The position numbers and the translations under genes are program-made. Shown here in pieces: positions 50,115 to 58,496 of a DNA stretch of 64,000 nt. The notes under the pieces are model-generated. The model was not told the origin of the DNA. It made no database searches and saw nothing but the letters and a program-made list of their open reading frames with translations. The first letter of the stretch is position 1, and each line of letters starts with the position of its first letter. This stretch comes from Tubulanus polymorphus (Eukaryota > Nemertea > Palaeonemertea > Tubulaniformes > Tubulanidae), in assembly GCF_964204645.1 (NCBI RefSeq), contig NC_134025.1, forward strand, positions 2,485,001-2,549,000, read 5' to 3'.

Positions 50115-51140
50115 TGTATGTATGTATGTATGTATGTATTGCCACTATATTATTATATTATGTATTACATGAACGATATTTGTATACTGTACTTTGTACA
50201 AAGTTACAATAAACGAAATGAAATGAAATGAATTAAGTCAAGTGTAGAACCGGTTTCAGTGTTGCGTGTAGAATTACTGGATTCATATTATTCTAACTAT
50301 GTACATGTATCTAAGGGTGATAATTCGTCGATGTATAGTCAGGCTAACCAGAATAATTGTGTCTCATTTTTAATGGTTTTGACGTGAATCATACTACAAT
50401 AAAAGATATACATTACAGACTAACATCAAAAACTTAACATTTCACCGCAACAGGTGAGGTACAGTCCTAATGCATGTCTCAGTATGTGTACGCATGGTTA
50501 AACCCGAAGCATTTTGAGTGTATGGTGTTTTTGTAATTGAGGATGTTTTCACCCGAGGCTTTTACGGAAATGGTTTGAATTCGCTCTCACATTTTCTATA
50601 TTCCAAATTAAGAACACCGAAAGCTCTTTTCTACGTCAATTTATTTGGTCATAGTTTCACGTGATTTGGAAATGGGACATGCACTTCGATCGACCACAAC
50701 CAATAAAACACTGTCAATAAACATTGATACTGCTATCATAATATCAATCTACTGCATAAATCTTAAGAGAATTTTGTCTTGCATAGTCTATAAGTATAAG
50801 TATGTATTAATAGGCTAATATGTATTGAGATGTGTTGCCTGATTTCGAGGTTTAATCGCCCTTTCTTTTAAGCTAAGCTAATTAGTTTTCCCTCTAGCCG
50901 TGGCTGTCTGTCACTGCACTCGCATCATTAGTAAACAAGTATGATACAAAATGTCGACCCTTTTGAATTTTGAACCATTCATCTTATTTTTCACACTGAA
51001 AATGCTTTAATTTGTAGATGATGAGTGCCATCCGAACTGGAGTGTTGAGTACGAGTCGATTCGGAGTGGTGGATAAGTTAATCGGAGAGGAAATCAACAA
51101 AAAACGAATCACAGTTGATCGAAGTGGAGGCGGTGTCTAG
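43386..51140 (+). CDS. GPD2: Glycerol-3-phosphate dehydrogenase, mitochondrial (730 aa)
   Basis: FAD-dependent enzyme of the inner mitochondrial membrane that oxidises glycerol 3-phosphate to dihydroxyacetone phosphate and reduces ubiquinone, completing the glycerophosphate shuttle. Fifteen coding exons: 43386-43508, 43902-44070, 44418-44542, 44903-45000, 45235-45398, 45499-45660, 45830-46060, 46358-46465, 46768-46902, 47209-47387, 47706-47837, 48017-48175, 48301-48486, 48800-48898, 51018-51140. All phases join, and the 730 residues are close to the usual 727. Residues 1-41 hold the targeting and membrane segment. The FAD-binding GGGATGSG is at 82-89, with [19 protein letters not shown] after it. 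Exons 13-14 encode two EF-hands; loop [12 protein letters not shown] ends in Asp instead of Glu, while [12 protein letters not shown] is canonical, supporting calcium activation. The large last intron is packed with repeats. Confidence 0.97.
45069..45165. repeat. Imperfect foldback with tRNA-like B-box
   Basis: About 37-base arms (CATCCTCCCTTGACGGGGAT... and ...CCCTGCCGAGGGAGGATG) lie in GPD2 intron 4. The right arm contains AGGTTCAAATCC, matching a tRNA T-arm/B-box consensus, but no cloverleaf can be completed. Confidence 0.75.
49458..49813. mobile_element. PIF/Harbinger-like MITE, 43-bp perfect terminal inverted repeats
   Basis: Left end AGCCTAGCGCACATCGACAC and onward is an exact reverse complement of the right end over 43 bp. 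TAA flanks both sides, matching the three-base TWA target duplication of the PIF/Harbinger superfamily. The 356-bp element has no coding capacity, and its interior repeats parts of the termini in both orientations. It sits in GPD2 intron 14. Superfamily assignment rests on the target duplication only. Confidence 0.88.
50041..50162. repeat. (TATG)n microsatellite inside an inverted repeat
   Basis: About fifteen TATG units plus a short TA core lie between arms reading TATAGTGGCAATACATACAT and its reverse complement, making a hairpin of about 120 bases in GPD2 intron 14. A microsatellite seems to have expanded inside one arm of a short foldback element. Confidence 0.9.
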
Positions 51141-52620
51141 AACATTATTAACTCATTCAAATCGTTCATCATAAAATGATTATTACATATAATTAGTTCT
51201 CATTATTTTTGTCCTTTATGTCTTGTATTTCCAGTGTATTGTCTAATTGTTTATTATTTATATAATTTCCTGTGTCTCATTAAACGTTACATAAATCTGA
51301 TTCTGTGTCATGTTCACCAGTTTGTTTGAACAGAGAAGTGTAATGGCTTCCCTCGTTTGAAAGAGAATTGAAAAATGATTTGACCTAGTTTTGAAAAATA
51401 AAACGTGCTATAATTGATGTAGTTGATGTATTAATTACATGTATTTCATTCCGGATCTGTTACTGTAATCACTGATATATGTTTTTTGCCGCATCTAGTT
51501 TCATTTTGCGGAAAATAATCTAATATAAACCTTTAGAAAATGTTTGCTTTCAACTGAATTCGACAATACGTTAAATGAAATCAACCCATAGTACATCCTG
51601 TCTGTGTAATAAACAAAAAAACGTATGGGAAATATGTCAACACTGTCTGAGTAATTCAACTCCAAGCAGACTGTCTGGCTCGATGACACAAAAGGTGCTC
51701 TACGTGTATTCTGTGTTCCGTGTACTCGAATTTATTCCTTTTGTATAGAGTACATGGTGCTACGATTCTTCATTATTTTGATCTATATCTTGTCGATTGC
51801 ACAATAGTTTATAAATTATCTTATTTATAATTTCATCGTCATGTCTAGAGATAAAGGCACGTGTAAACATATTTTAGATAATTTATGATAAATTTATGTT
51901 AATGATGTATAAATCTGGATTTCTCATGTAGAAGTGGACCATATGAAATCCAGAAATCCGGATAAAACTGATCTGAATTAAGCGGGTTTACTGTAGTTAC
52001 ACCATGCGGGGATTACGGAGGCAGCCATCTTTAGACTGGATTGTTTAGAATCTACCCGAGGAGTCAATCCATTATTTGATATAAAATCGATGTAGTTTTT
52101 GTATATATGTCAAATAAATGATAAACATCCGAATATATTCTCTGCAAAACCTGTTCAGTCGTTTTTTCATGGTGTTTATTCTGAATTTATCTACCAATTC
52201 GTGAAGAGCGAGAATTCATCCTTTAGTCATTACCAAAAAAATTAGTGAAAAGATTAACAAATTTTTTATTTCTTGAAGAATTAATTGCCAGCGATATAAA
52301 TATTATTTTATACTGCAATGTATACAGATATATTATTAAATATCTAACTATTCATAAATTATTAGACAGATTTGTAATTTAGAATAAAAAAGCAGGCATT
52401 AAAATGTACGAACGATACATCGTTGAATAGGCGGTATATAATATGAAAGAGAATCAACCTCGGTTAATCATATTGGTCCCGTTTGTAACGGGACTCCCAT
52501 TTGATATACCTGTCTCTAATTCCGTAGTCAATAAACATATACACACATCTACATATATAATTTAGATATGATAAGACTGAGACGTTTCCATTCATAGGTG
52601 GAAAATGTCTCTGTCGTTTC
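51141..52620. other. GPD2 and DCTD 3' flanks
   Basis: The space between the convergent GPD2 and DCTD1 genes. On the minus strand near 51945-51996 there is CAGTAAACCCGCTTAATTC followed by a match to a similar motif near 54109, suggesting the end of a DNA transposon. No further gene is seen. Confidence 0.45.
51397..51402 (+). promoter_or_regulatory. Polyadenylation signal AATAAA
   Basis: Lies about 255 bases after the GPD2 stop codon and is the first full AATAAA on that strand. Confidence 0.5.
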
Positions 52621-53151
52621 TTAAGCAAATTTAAGAGTGATTTCCTTATGTTTGTTACCCTTTAATTCATCATATTTGACAACCTCGATATCAGCTTCCT
52701 CCAGCATCATTTTAGAAGCTTTATATTCGTCCCGATCTTGCTTCGTGTGGTGCAGGTAAATCACCTTGACGATTTTCGATTGTATGATCATCTTGGCACA
52801 CTCATTGCAAGGAAAGAATGTTTGATATATTCTGCAGCCCTTTAGTGATGCACAATTCCGGAAAGTGATGGCATTCATTTCAGCGTGACACACGAAATAC
52901 TTCTTAGTATCCAAAATGGCACCTTCTTTTCCCCAACTCATTTTATCATCTGGACAGTTCAAGGGCATACCATTATAACCAACGCCCATTATCTTGTTTT
53001 CTTCGTTCACAACACAGGCTCCAACTTGGAAGACGGGGTCTTTGCTTCGTTGGGCGCTGAGAATGGCAATTCCCATGTGCCATTCGTCCCAGGATATGTA
53101 ATCGTCTCGTTTCTGGCTTTTACACGCAGTTTCACTAGAGGTTGAAGCCAT
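52621..53151 (-). CDS. DCTD: Deoxycytidylate deaminase, intronless copy 1 (176 aa)
   Basis: Converts dCMP to dUMP, supplying thymidylate synthase. It is a single open frame of 176 codons with the ATG at 53151. The zinc site is complete: His89 and Glu91 in CHAEMNA, and Cys115 and Cys118 in PCNEC. Further family motifs are QRSKDP, QVGACVVNEENKI and GVGYNGMPLNCPDD. The length equals the usual 170-180 residues of animal DCTD, so the enzyme should be cytosolic and active as a hexamer regulated by dCTP and dTTP. No splice site lies near the ATG. The coding frame has no introns, suggesting retrocopy origin or intron loss. A second copy follows upstream on the same strand at 54588-55256. Confidence 0.95.
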   Translation of the reverse strand: MASTSSETACKSQKRDDYISWDEWHMGIAILSAQRSKDPVFQVGACVVNEENKIMGVGYNGMPLNCPDDKMSWGKEGAILDTKKYFVCHAEMNAITFRNCASLKGCRIYQTFFPCNECAKMIIQSKIVKVIYLHHTKQDRDEYKASKMMLEEADIEVVKYDELKGNKHKEITLKFA

Positions 53152-53404
53152 GTTTTCACGTCAATACTGCCAAAGCATAAAATGCTGTCTGCGCGGTTAG
53201 CATAGCAGTACTACGACAGAGCCGCACCATCTGGCGTATTTTCCGTAATGTGATTGAAAAATTTCAGAGTTTGATTAAGTTATAGTACGATAACCACACT
53301 CGAACGTGGTAAAAAGATGATAAGATAAAAAAAAACCCACTATTTACAAATTAAAAGAATTCTAAAATCGAGAATTTATTCATTGATACAATCTAAAATA
53401 TAAG

Positions 53405-53696
53405 AACACGACGTTTCGATCTCACCCTAGAGTCATAGTCAGGTGTGACTGACGATGATCTCTAGGGGGTGAGATCATCGTCTAGGGTGATCTGTAGGGT
53501 GAGATGTTGATTAAGTTGTATTGCATTGCATTGCATTGCATTGCATTGCATTGCATTGCATTGCATTGCATTGCATTGCATTGCATTGCATTGCATTGCA
53601 TTGCATTGCATTGCATTGCATTGCATTGCATTGCATTGCATTGCATTGCATTGCATTGCATTGCATTGCATTGCATTGCATTGCATTGCATTGCAT
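53405..53696. repeat. Retroelement-like end followed by (TTGCA)n satellite tract
   Basis: The left part, read on the minus strand, contains CTGACTATGACTCTAGGGTG and then CGAAACGTCG, with further copies of CTAGGGTGAGAT at 53455-53505. It is followed at about 53519-53696 by roughly 35 uninterrupted pentamers TTGCA. Open frames through the tract are repeat artefacts. Confidence 0.93.
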
Positions 53697-54587
53697 AAGC
53701 CTTTTTACAGTTTCTAGGCGCCATTTTTTGGGTACCAGCTGGGTCCGCATTGTTGAATTATTTGTCCCTATTTCTACTAGTAAAAATATCGATGAACTCA
53801 GTCGATAATCAACTTTATTATGATATCACTCAAATATTGATTTTCAACAAAGTAGGGACCGGTAAAATTGTGAAATTTCCTGATATAAATATGCAAACAT
53901 GATACTCTAGAAAACGTGTTTTGGAAGTTGACTCGCAATTACTTAAAAACTAATACGGATAATTGAAAACGGTAAGAAGCAGATAAGACCACATATAGAT
54001 TTCTATTGATCCTGAAAACTTCAAAAATGTAGATTGAAATTTGTTAGAATAACGAACTTTTGAATGGGATGAGCAATAATTCATGTTGAAATATACAGTC
54101 TGGTATACAGTCAACCCGCATAAGTCGTCATCGAACTAGTCGTATCACATCTATCATTTTTTCTTCTTAAAAAACCTTATAAAATCATGCTCGTATTTTC
54201 ACGAAAATCGTATCAATTTTAGAAGCCAAAGCTTCTGATTCCATTAGAAATAGCTCGCGTAAGTCGCAGCCCGTTATCCCGATAGCAGATAAAAATACGC
54301 TGCTACAATATAGTCTTTGTAAGTTTTTAGAAAATTTGAATTAAAGCTATTCAACTAATTAGAACTTCTATCGGTAGGGCTATAGCTTCAGGGTGTTGTT
54401 TCAATTCGAACGCTCATTCATTGAAATAGCTGAGATTCGTATCGTTAATTCTTACCCTGCAGATATATATCTAAAAGAAAATCTCACATAATTCGTAACT
54501 TTCGTTTATTTTCATATCATTTACATTAATTGACATCAGAAACATGTGTAGATCAAAATGGAAGATCGAGTTTTTACTCGGATCGCT
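53697..54587. other. Space between the two DCTD copies
   Basis: AT-rich, with no gene. At about 54107 the sequence TACAGTCAACCCGCATAAG resembles a DNA-transposon terminus also seen at 51996 on the other strand. Confidence 0.45.
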
Positions 54588-55256
54588 TTAGGAATCTATT
54601 GAACTAAAGTCGATCACTATTTGATTTCTACTTCTGACAAAAGGTCTCACATTTACTCGTGCTTTTTCTAACATTTGTCTCGATGCAACGAATTCTATGT
54701 GCTCTTTATATTTATCCGAGAAATAAATCACTTCTTTAATGCCCGACTGTATGATGAGTTTAGCGCATTCGTTACAAGGAAATAATGCTACGTATATTCG
54801 GCAACCTTGAACCGAAGAAGAGTTTTTATTGAGTATAGCATTCATTTCAGCGTGACAGACGAATAGTTTTTTCGTATCTAGAATACTATCCGCTCTGCGC
54901 GCCCACGGCATTTCATCATCCGGGCATCCGAGTGGCATTCCGTTATAACCGATGCCAACTATTTTGTTTTCATCGTTCACAATACAAGCACCGACCTGGG
55001 TATTAGGATCTTTACTCCTCTGAGCCGAGAGAAAAGCAACAGCCATAAAATATTCCTCCCAGGTTATGAAATTTTCTCGTTTTCTATTAATGAAGTCTTT
55101 CGGAGTTGATGGTTTCGGATTTGTGAACACATGGACGTGTTGCAGGTCCTCCCGGTTTTTCGTCGTTACAAATCCAGCCGCACCAGCGATACCAGATGCG
55201 GCGCAGCTTCCAAACAGGTATTTCAGGGCGTGTTTACCGACATGATTCCAAACCAT
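54588..55256 (-). CDS. Deoxycytidylate deaminase paralogue with N-terminal extension (222 aa)
   Basis: A second dCMP deaminase-type protein, also intronless in its coding part. The first ATG is at 55256 ([17 protein letters not shown]). A 3' splice-like sequence (atattttcag) ends eight bases before it, so a 5' UTR intron is likely. The deaminase core starts near residue 64 ([21 protein letters not shown]). Zinc ligands His135, Cys161 and Cys164 and the catalytic Glu137 are all present. Compared with copy 1 it has about 45 extra N-terminal residues with a Gly/Ala-rich hydrophobic segment ([13 protein letters not shown]), which could be a targeting or membrane-anchor signal. The tail is shorter and more basic. 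The two proteins are clearly diverged, so the duplication is not recent. Confidence 0.93.
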   Translation of the reverse strand: MVWNHVGKHALKYLFGSCAASGIAGAAGFVTTKNREDLQHVHVFTNPKPSTPKDFINRKRENFITWEEYFMAVAFLSAQRSKDPNTQVGACIVNDENKIVGIGYNGMPLGCPDDEMPWARRADSILDTKKLFVCHAEMNAILNKNSSSVQGCRIYVALFPCNECAKLIIQSGIKEVIYFSDKYKEHIEFVASRQMLEKARVNVRPFVRSRNQIVIDFSSIDS

Positions 55257-56104
55257 CGTCAACTGAAAATATATTTAATTGCCAACCAGCATCAATTTTA
55301 ACGGATAGTTTCTTATTCGACGCCGGCAAAACAATGAATTTCTATTCAAATTCTAATCAACGATGGAAAATTCACAATTCAAAAGAGTAAGCTTATGCCG
55401 GGCAGAATTATCACAAGTCTAAACTTCATTGTTCTACCAATGGTTTACTGTCTTTCACGAGAAAAATGATATTCGAGTCACTTAACAATTTATGCAGCAA
55501 GAACGGTAGTCTTACAATCGTTACTGTTTTAACTGGCCCGGTACCACCGGTAATGATTGCGTTAACTAGTGGCCACTGTGAACAATTTTGCTATACACCA
55601 TTCCCTATGGGAGTTTCTAGCCATTTGAAATGTTGATATAAAGGCAATGAGTAAGATAAATGTATACAAACATTTCGTAGAGTGAATGTGCTGTAATCGG
55701 GATTCGAACCTGTCAAAGGATAACGAATCCAAGATTGATTACAATCGACATTCCACGTCAATTGTCGAAATAATTATTAAATCATAAAACAACCACTGTA
55801 TATTGTCAATTCAGAATATTAACAAGCTTAAGGGTAAACCATAAATTTGTTGTCTATTGAATGATACTTTATTAATGAAGTAATAATTACTTACATTGCG
55901 TGAAGAGTTGAATTATTCGTGAGATACAAATGCACCTATATTCGAACAGCCCGCGCCGGTCAAATACAGTAGAGTCGAATCCCAGGTTTTCCGATAAATT
56001 CAACCTCGCTTGCCAGGGCTCCATATTTCCAAGGTCGTCGCGCCGTCGAGTCGTTGGTTGCGTAAAGGAAAAAGTTGGAACGCATTAATTAACATCTGAT
56101 AATT
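55257..56104. other. Shared 5' flank of divergent DCTD2 and GLRX5
   Basis: 848 bp separate the two start codons. The 55.9-56.1 kb end is comparatively GC-rich, with several CG dinucleotides (for example AAGGTCGTCGCGCCGTCGAG), consistent with a promoter. A sequence GGGATTCGAACCTGTC near 55698 resembles a tRNA T-arm in reverse, but no tRNA can be folded. Confidence 0.5.
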
Positions 56105-57651
56105 ATGTCGTTCCTTGTCAGATCGGCGTTGCAGTCATTCAAAGTAACTCGTTGTCTGAATCTGTCGACGCTACGGTACTGTTCTTCCAATGCAACAATC
56201 CACGACAAAATTGATAAATTGGTGAAAAACAACAAGATTGTGTTGTTTATGAAAGGTGTTCCTGAGGCACCCAGGTGTGGATTCAGTAATCTCGTCATTA
56301 GAATTTTAGAAATGCATGGCGTTGACAACTTTGATGCTCACGATGTACTCGAAGATGAAGTCTTAAGACAGGGTGGGTATTAGTTAGTCAGTAACCTGAC
56401 TGTGGTTTAGTTTCACGATCGGATATTTTCACAAACCACAGTCAGGAATGGGAAGGTCATTTTTGTATGAAATCTTCGTCAGCCAATTTGACTGACGAGT
56501 AATTTGCCTGGCATTTCATTGTCTCTTAAGATATCTGTCTCATATTTGTTGTAATCGACGCACAACAGATTCGTAGTTTGTCTGATACCTATAACACCTC
56601 ACCTGACGATCTTAATCCATGTGCAAATCGGCCGTAAAGTGAGAGTAAATTTCCGTCCAGTCAACAGCTGCCATTTTGAAAATTACTGGAGGTGCTGGCA
56701 CCTGTGGACTGAGGCCAGGACAACAGCACAAACTAACAAAACGAAACGACGAAATTTAAAAAAATTAAAAAATCAATTTTTATTCACATTTTTCTTTTAC
56801 CAGAAATTTATTATTTCATTATTTATTATGGAAAACACGAAGACTTGAAATAAAGTTGGAAAACCATCAAAAATAAAAATTGTCGTTTCGTCTTGGAAGT
56901 TTTATATAAATCCTTGTAGGTCCCCTTGTCTTATCATGCCACATGTGCAATACAGAGAAATGGCGGCCAATGGCGAAATTTGTGGAGAAATTAATTAATT
57001 TCTCAAAATAATGTTGATTAATCACTCGAAACATACATAAAATTGGATTATTTCGAAAGGTACCTGTGTTAGTTTGTGAATTAAGCCATTAATTGTGGAC
57101 TGAAGTGAATAGAAAGTATATTTTTGAAGTGTTACTTTTTTCAACCGTGTTTTGGTCCTTGTCATCCCTAACGTTGGTATAAGCCCATCCGATTATAAAA
57201 AGCTTACCACCAACGATTAGGTAACTAACTAGGTATTAGTCAGCCATATTCATCTGACCTACGAAGGGGTCATGCGTTTATTACGTACGCATTAGCGGAG
57301 GGGGCAGACGTACTGTATGTAATGCTTAATGTATATGAAAGAATGGCCGATTTTGCGTAGAGAGGGGGAGGGGGGTTGAAAAATTCAAATTTTATTTGTA
57401 CGTAATAAATGAATGATCCCTTAAGCTGCTTAAAGCACTGGTTCAAGTTTGAAACTCACTCTGGTATTTAATTTCTATTTAAAGGTATCAAAGATTTCAG
57501 TCAATGGCCGACGATTCCTCAAGTATATATTGATGGTGAATTCCTGGGTGGATCTGATATAATGTTGGACATGCATAAAAATGGTGAACTTGTGGAAGAA
57601 TTGAAGAAAATTGGAATTAAGTCAGCTTTGTTAGATGCTCCAAAAGCGTAG
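56105..57651 (+). CDS. GLRX5: Monothiol glutaredoxin 5, mitochondrial (144 aa)
   Basis: Monothiol CGFS-type glutaredoxin that transfers [2Fe-2S] clusters in mitochondrial iron-sulfur assembly. Two coding exons, 56105-56372 and 57485-57651, join in phase 1. The start [20 protein letters not shown] is an Arg-rich, hydroxylated amphipathic leader typical of a matrix-targeting peptide. The core has [20 protein letters not shown], the active-site RCGFS, then after the intron [20 protein letters not shown] with the cis-proline TIP and the GG motif that contact glutathione. Length and order match animal GLRX5. The intron carries two inverted-repeat elements. An AATAAA lies about 120 bases after the stop. 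Confidence 0.97.
56395..56446. repeat. Inverted repeat with 14-bp arms in the GLRX5 intron
   Basis: CCTGACTGTGGTTT at 56395-56408 is exactly repeated as its reverse complement at 56433-56446. It begins 22 bases after the end of exon 1. Confidence 0.85.
57264..57422. mobile_element. Short MITE-like element with about 26-bp inverted ends
   Basis: The left end AAGGGGTCATGCGTTTATTA and the reverse complement of the right end, AAGGGATCATTCATTTATTA, agree over most of about 26 bp and continue with CGTAC. The 159-bp unit is non-coding and sits in the GLRX5 intron. No clear target duplication is visible, so the superfamily is left open. Confidence 0.75.
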
Positions 57652-58496
57652 ACTAATCACATGATTCATGTGATAAGAATAAGAGACATTTGACAGGCTT
57701 AATTGATTATTGATCTACGTTTACTGTGGATGTGCCGATAGTTTAGCTCAGAATGTTTTGTAGTCATTTATGAATAAATAATAATTAAATCGTTTTTAAA
57801 AGAAAGAATCTTGCTGGATTATATTGACATAAAGGATCTAAGCTAACGGGACAGAGCTGGGTAAAAGAGCCAGGCAGAGACTGAATTCAATCTATTCCTG
57901 CGGTGTCAGAGGTCGACACTCAGTGTCTCAGTCGAAGGAACTCGTATAGGTCGAGAAGATACACAATTCATCCGTGTAAGATTTTTCTTAATACGTAAGA
58001 AATGACATAGATGATTTTAGCCAAAGACGTCTAAAAGTTCTTGTCAGTCGGGCGTTCTTAGTTATTCAGTTGACCGCTAGTGCCATCGTCCAGCTCGATT
58101 GCCTATTATACCAACGTTGTTTTATTGCAGTAAATAGCTTCATCGATATGACTCCCCCGTTTGGGATTTAAACCTGTAGCACTAAACCCGGAAGTAAAAT
58201 AAAAGATGATAACAGTCAGACCCATAACAAACTCATCAAAACACGTTTAGACTTGTTTTATCTGATGATCAACAGCAAAAGTTACTAAAACCGTTGTTTT
58301 GTCTGTGTTTTTGTGAGGTAATTATGAATGAGATGCCTTTCTGAAGCATTTCTGAAGTTCGTATGTGTTTTCGTTATCATCAAATACAATTCAATCGCTT
58401 TATTGTTTTACTTCTTTACTACTTACTTTTACTAGACGGCTTTCAAGAATTTATTGAAATTTTATTTAATCTTCAATTGAATAGAAGAACGGTGCG
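57652..58496. other. Intergenic between GLRX5 and the SPRY gene
   Basis: GLRX5 3' UTR, then sequence with no gene. A 3' splice-like sequence (ttgaatag) ends 12 bases before the SPRY gene ATG, so its 5' UTR is probably split. A tRNA-like B-box in reverse (GGGATTTAAACCTGT) near 58162 cannot be folded into a tRNA. Confidence 0.45.
57774..57779 (+). promoter_or_regulatory. Polyadenylation signal AATAAA
   Basis: Lies about 120 bases after the GLRX5 stop codon. Confidence 0.6.

Noticed and set aside
53462-53808. Six overlapping open frames of MQCNA.../CIALH... repeats on both strands
   Set aside because: They are translations of the (TTGCA)n tract; a 5-base unit is open in several frames by chance and has no start context or splice support.
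55257-55262. Start of the second DCTD copy placed at TTG (MTMVW...)
   Set aside because: The first ATG is at 55256; the extra two codons come from reading TTG as a start, and this is immediately downstream of a splice acceptor.
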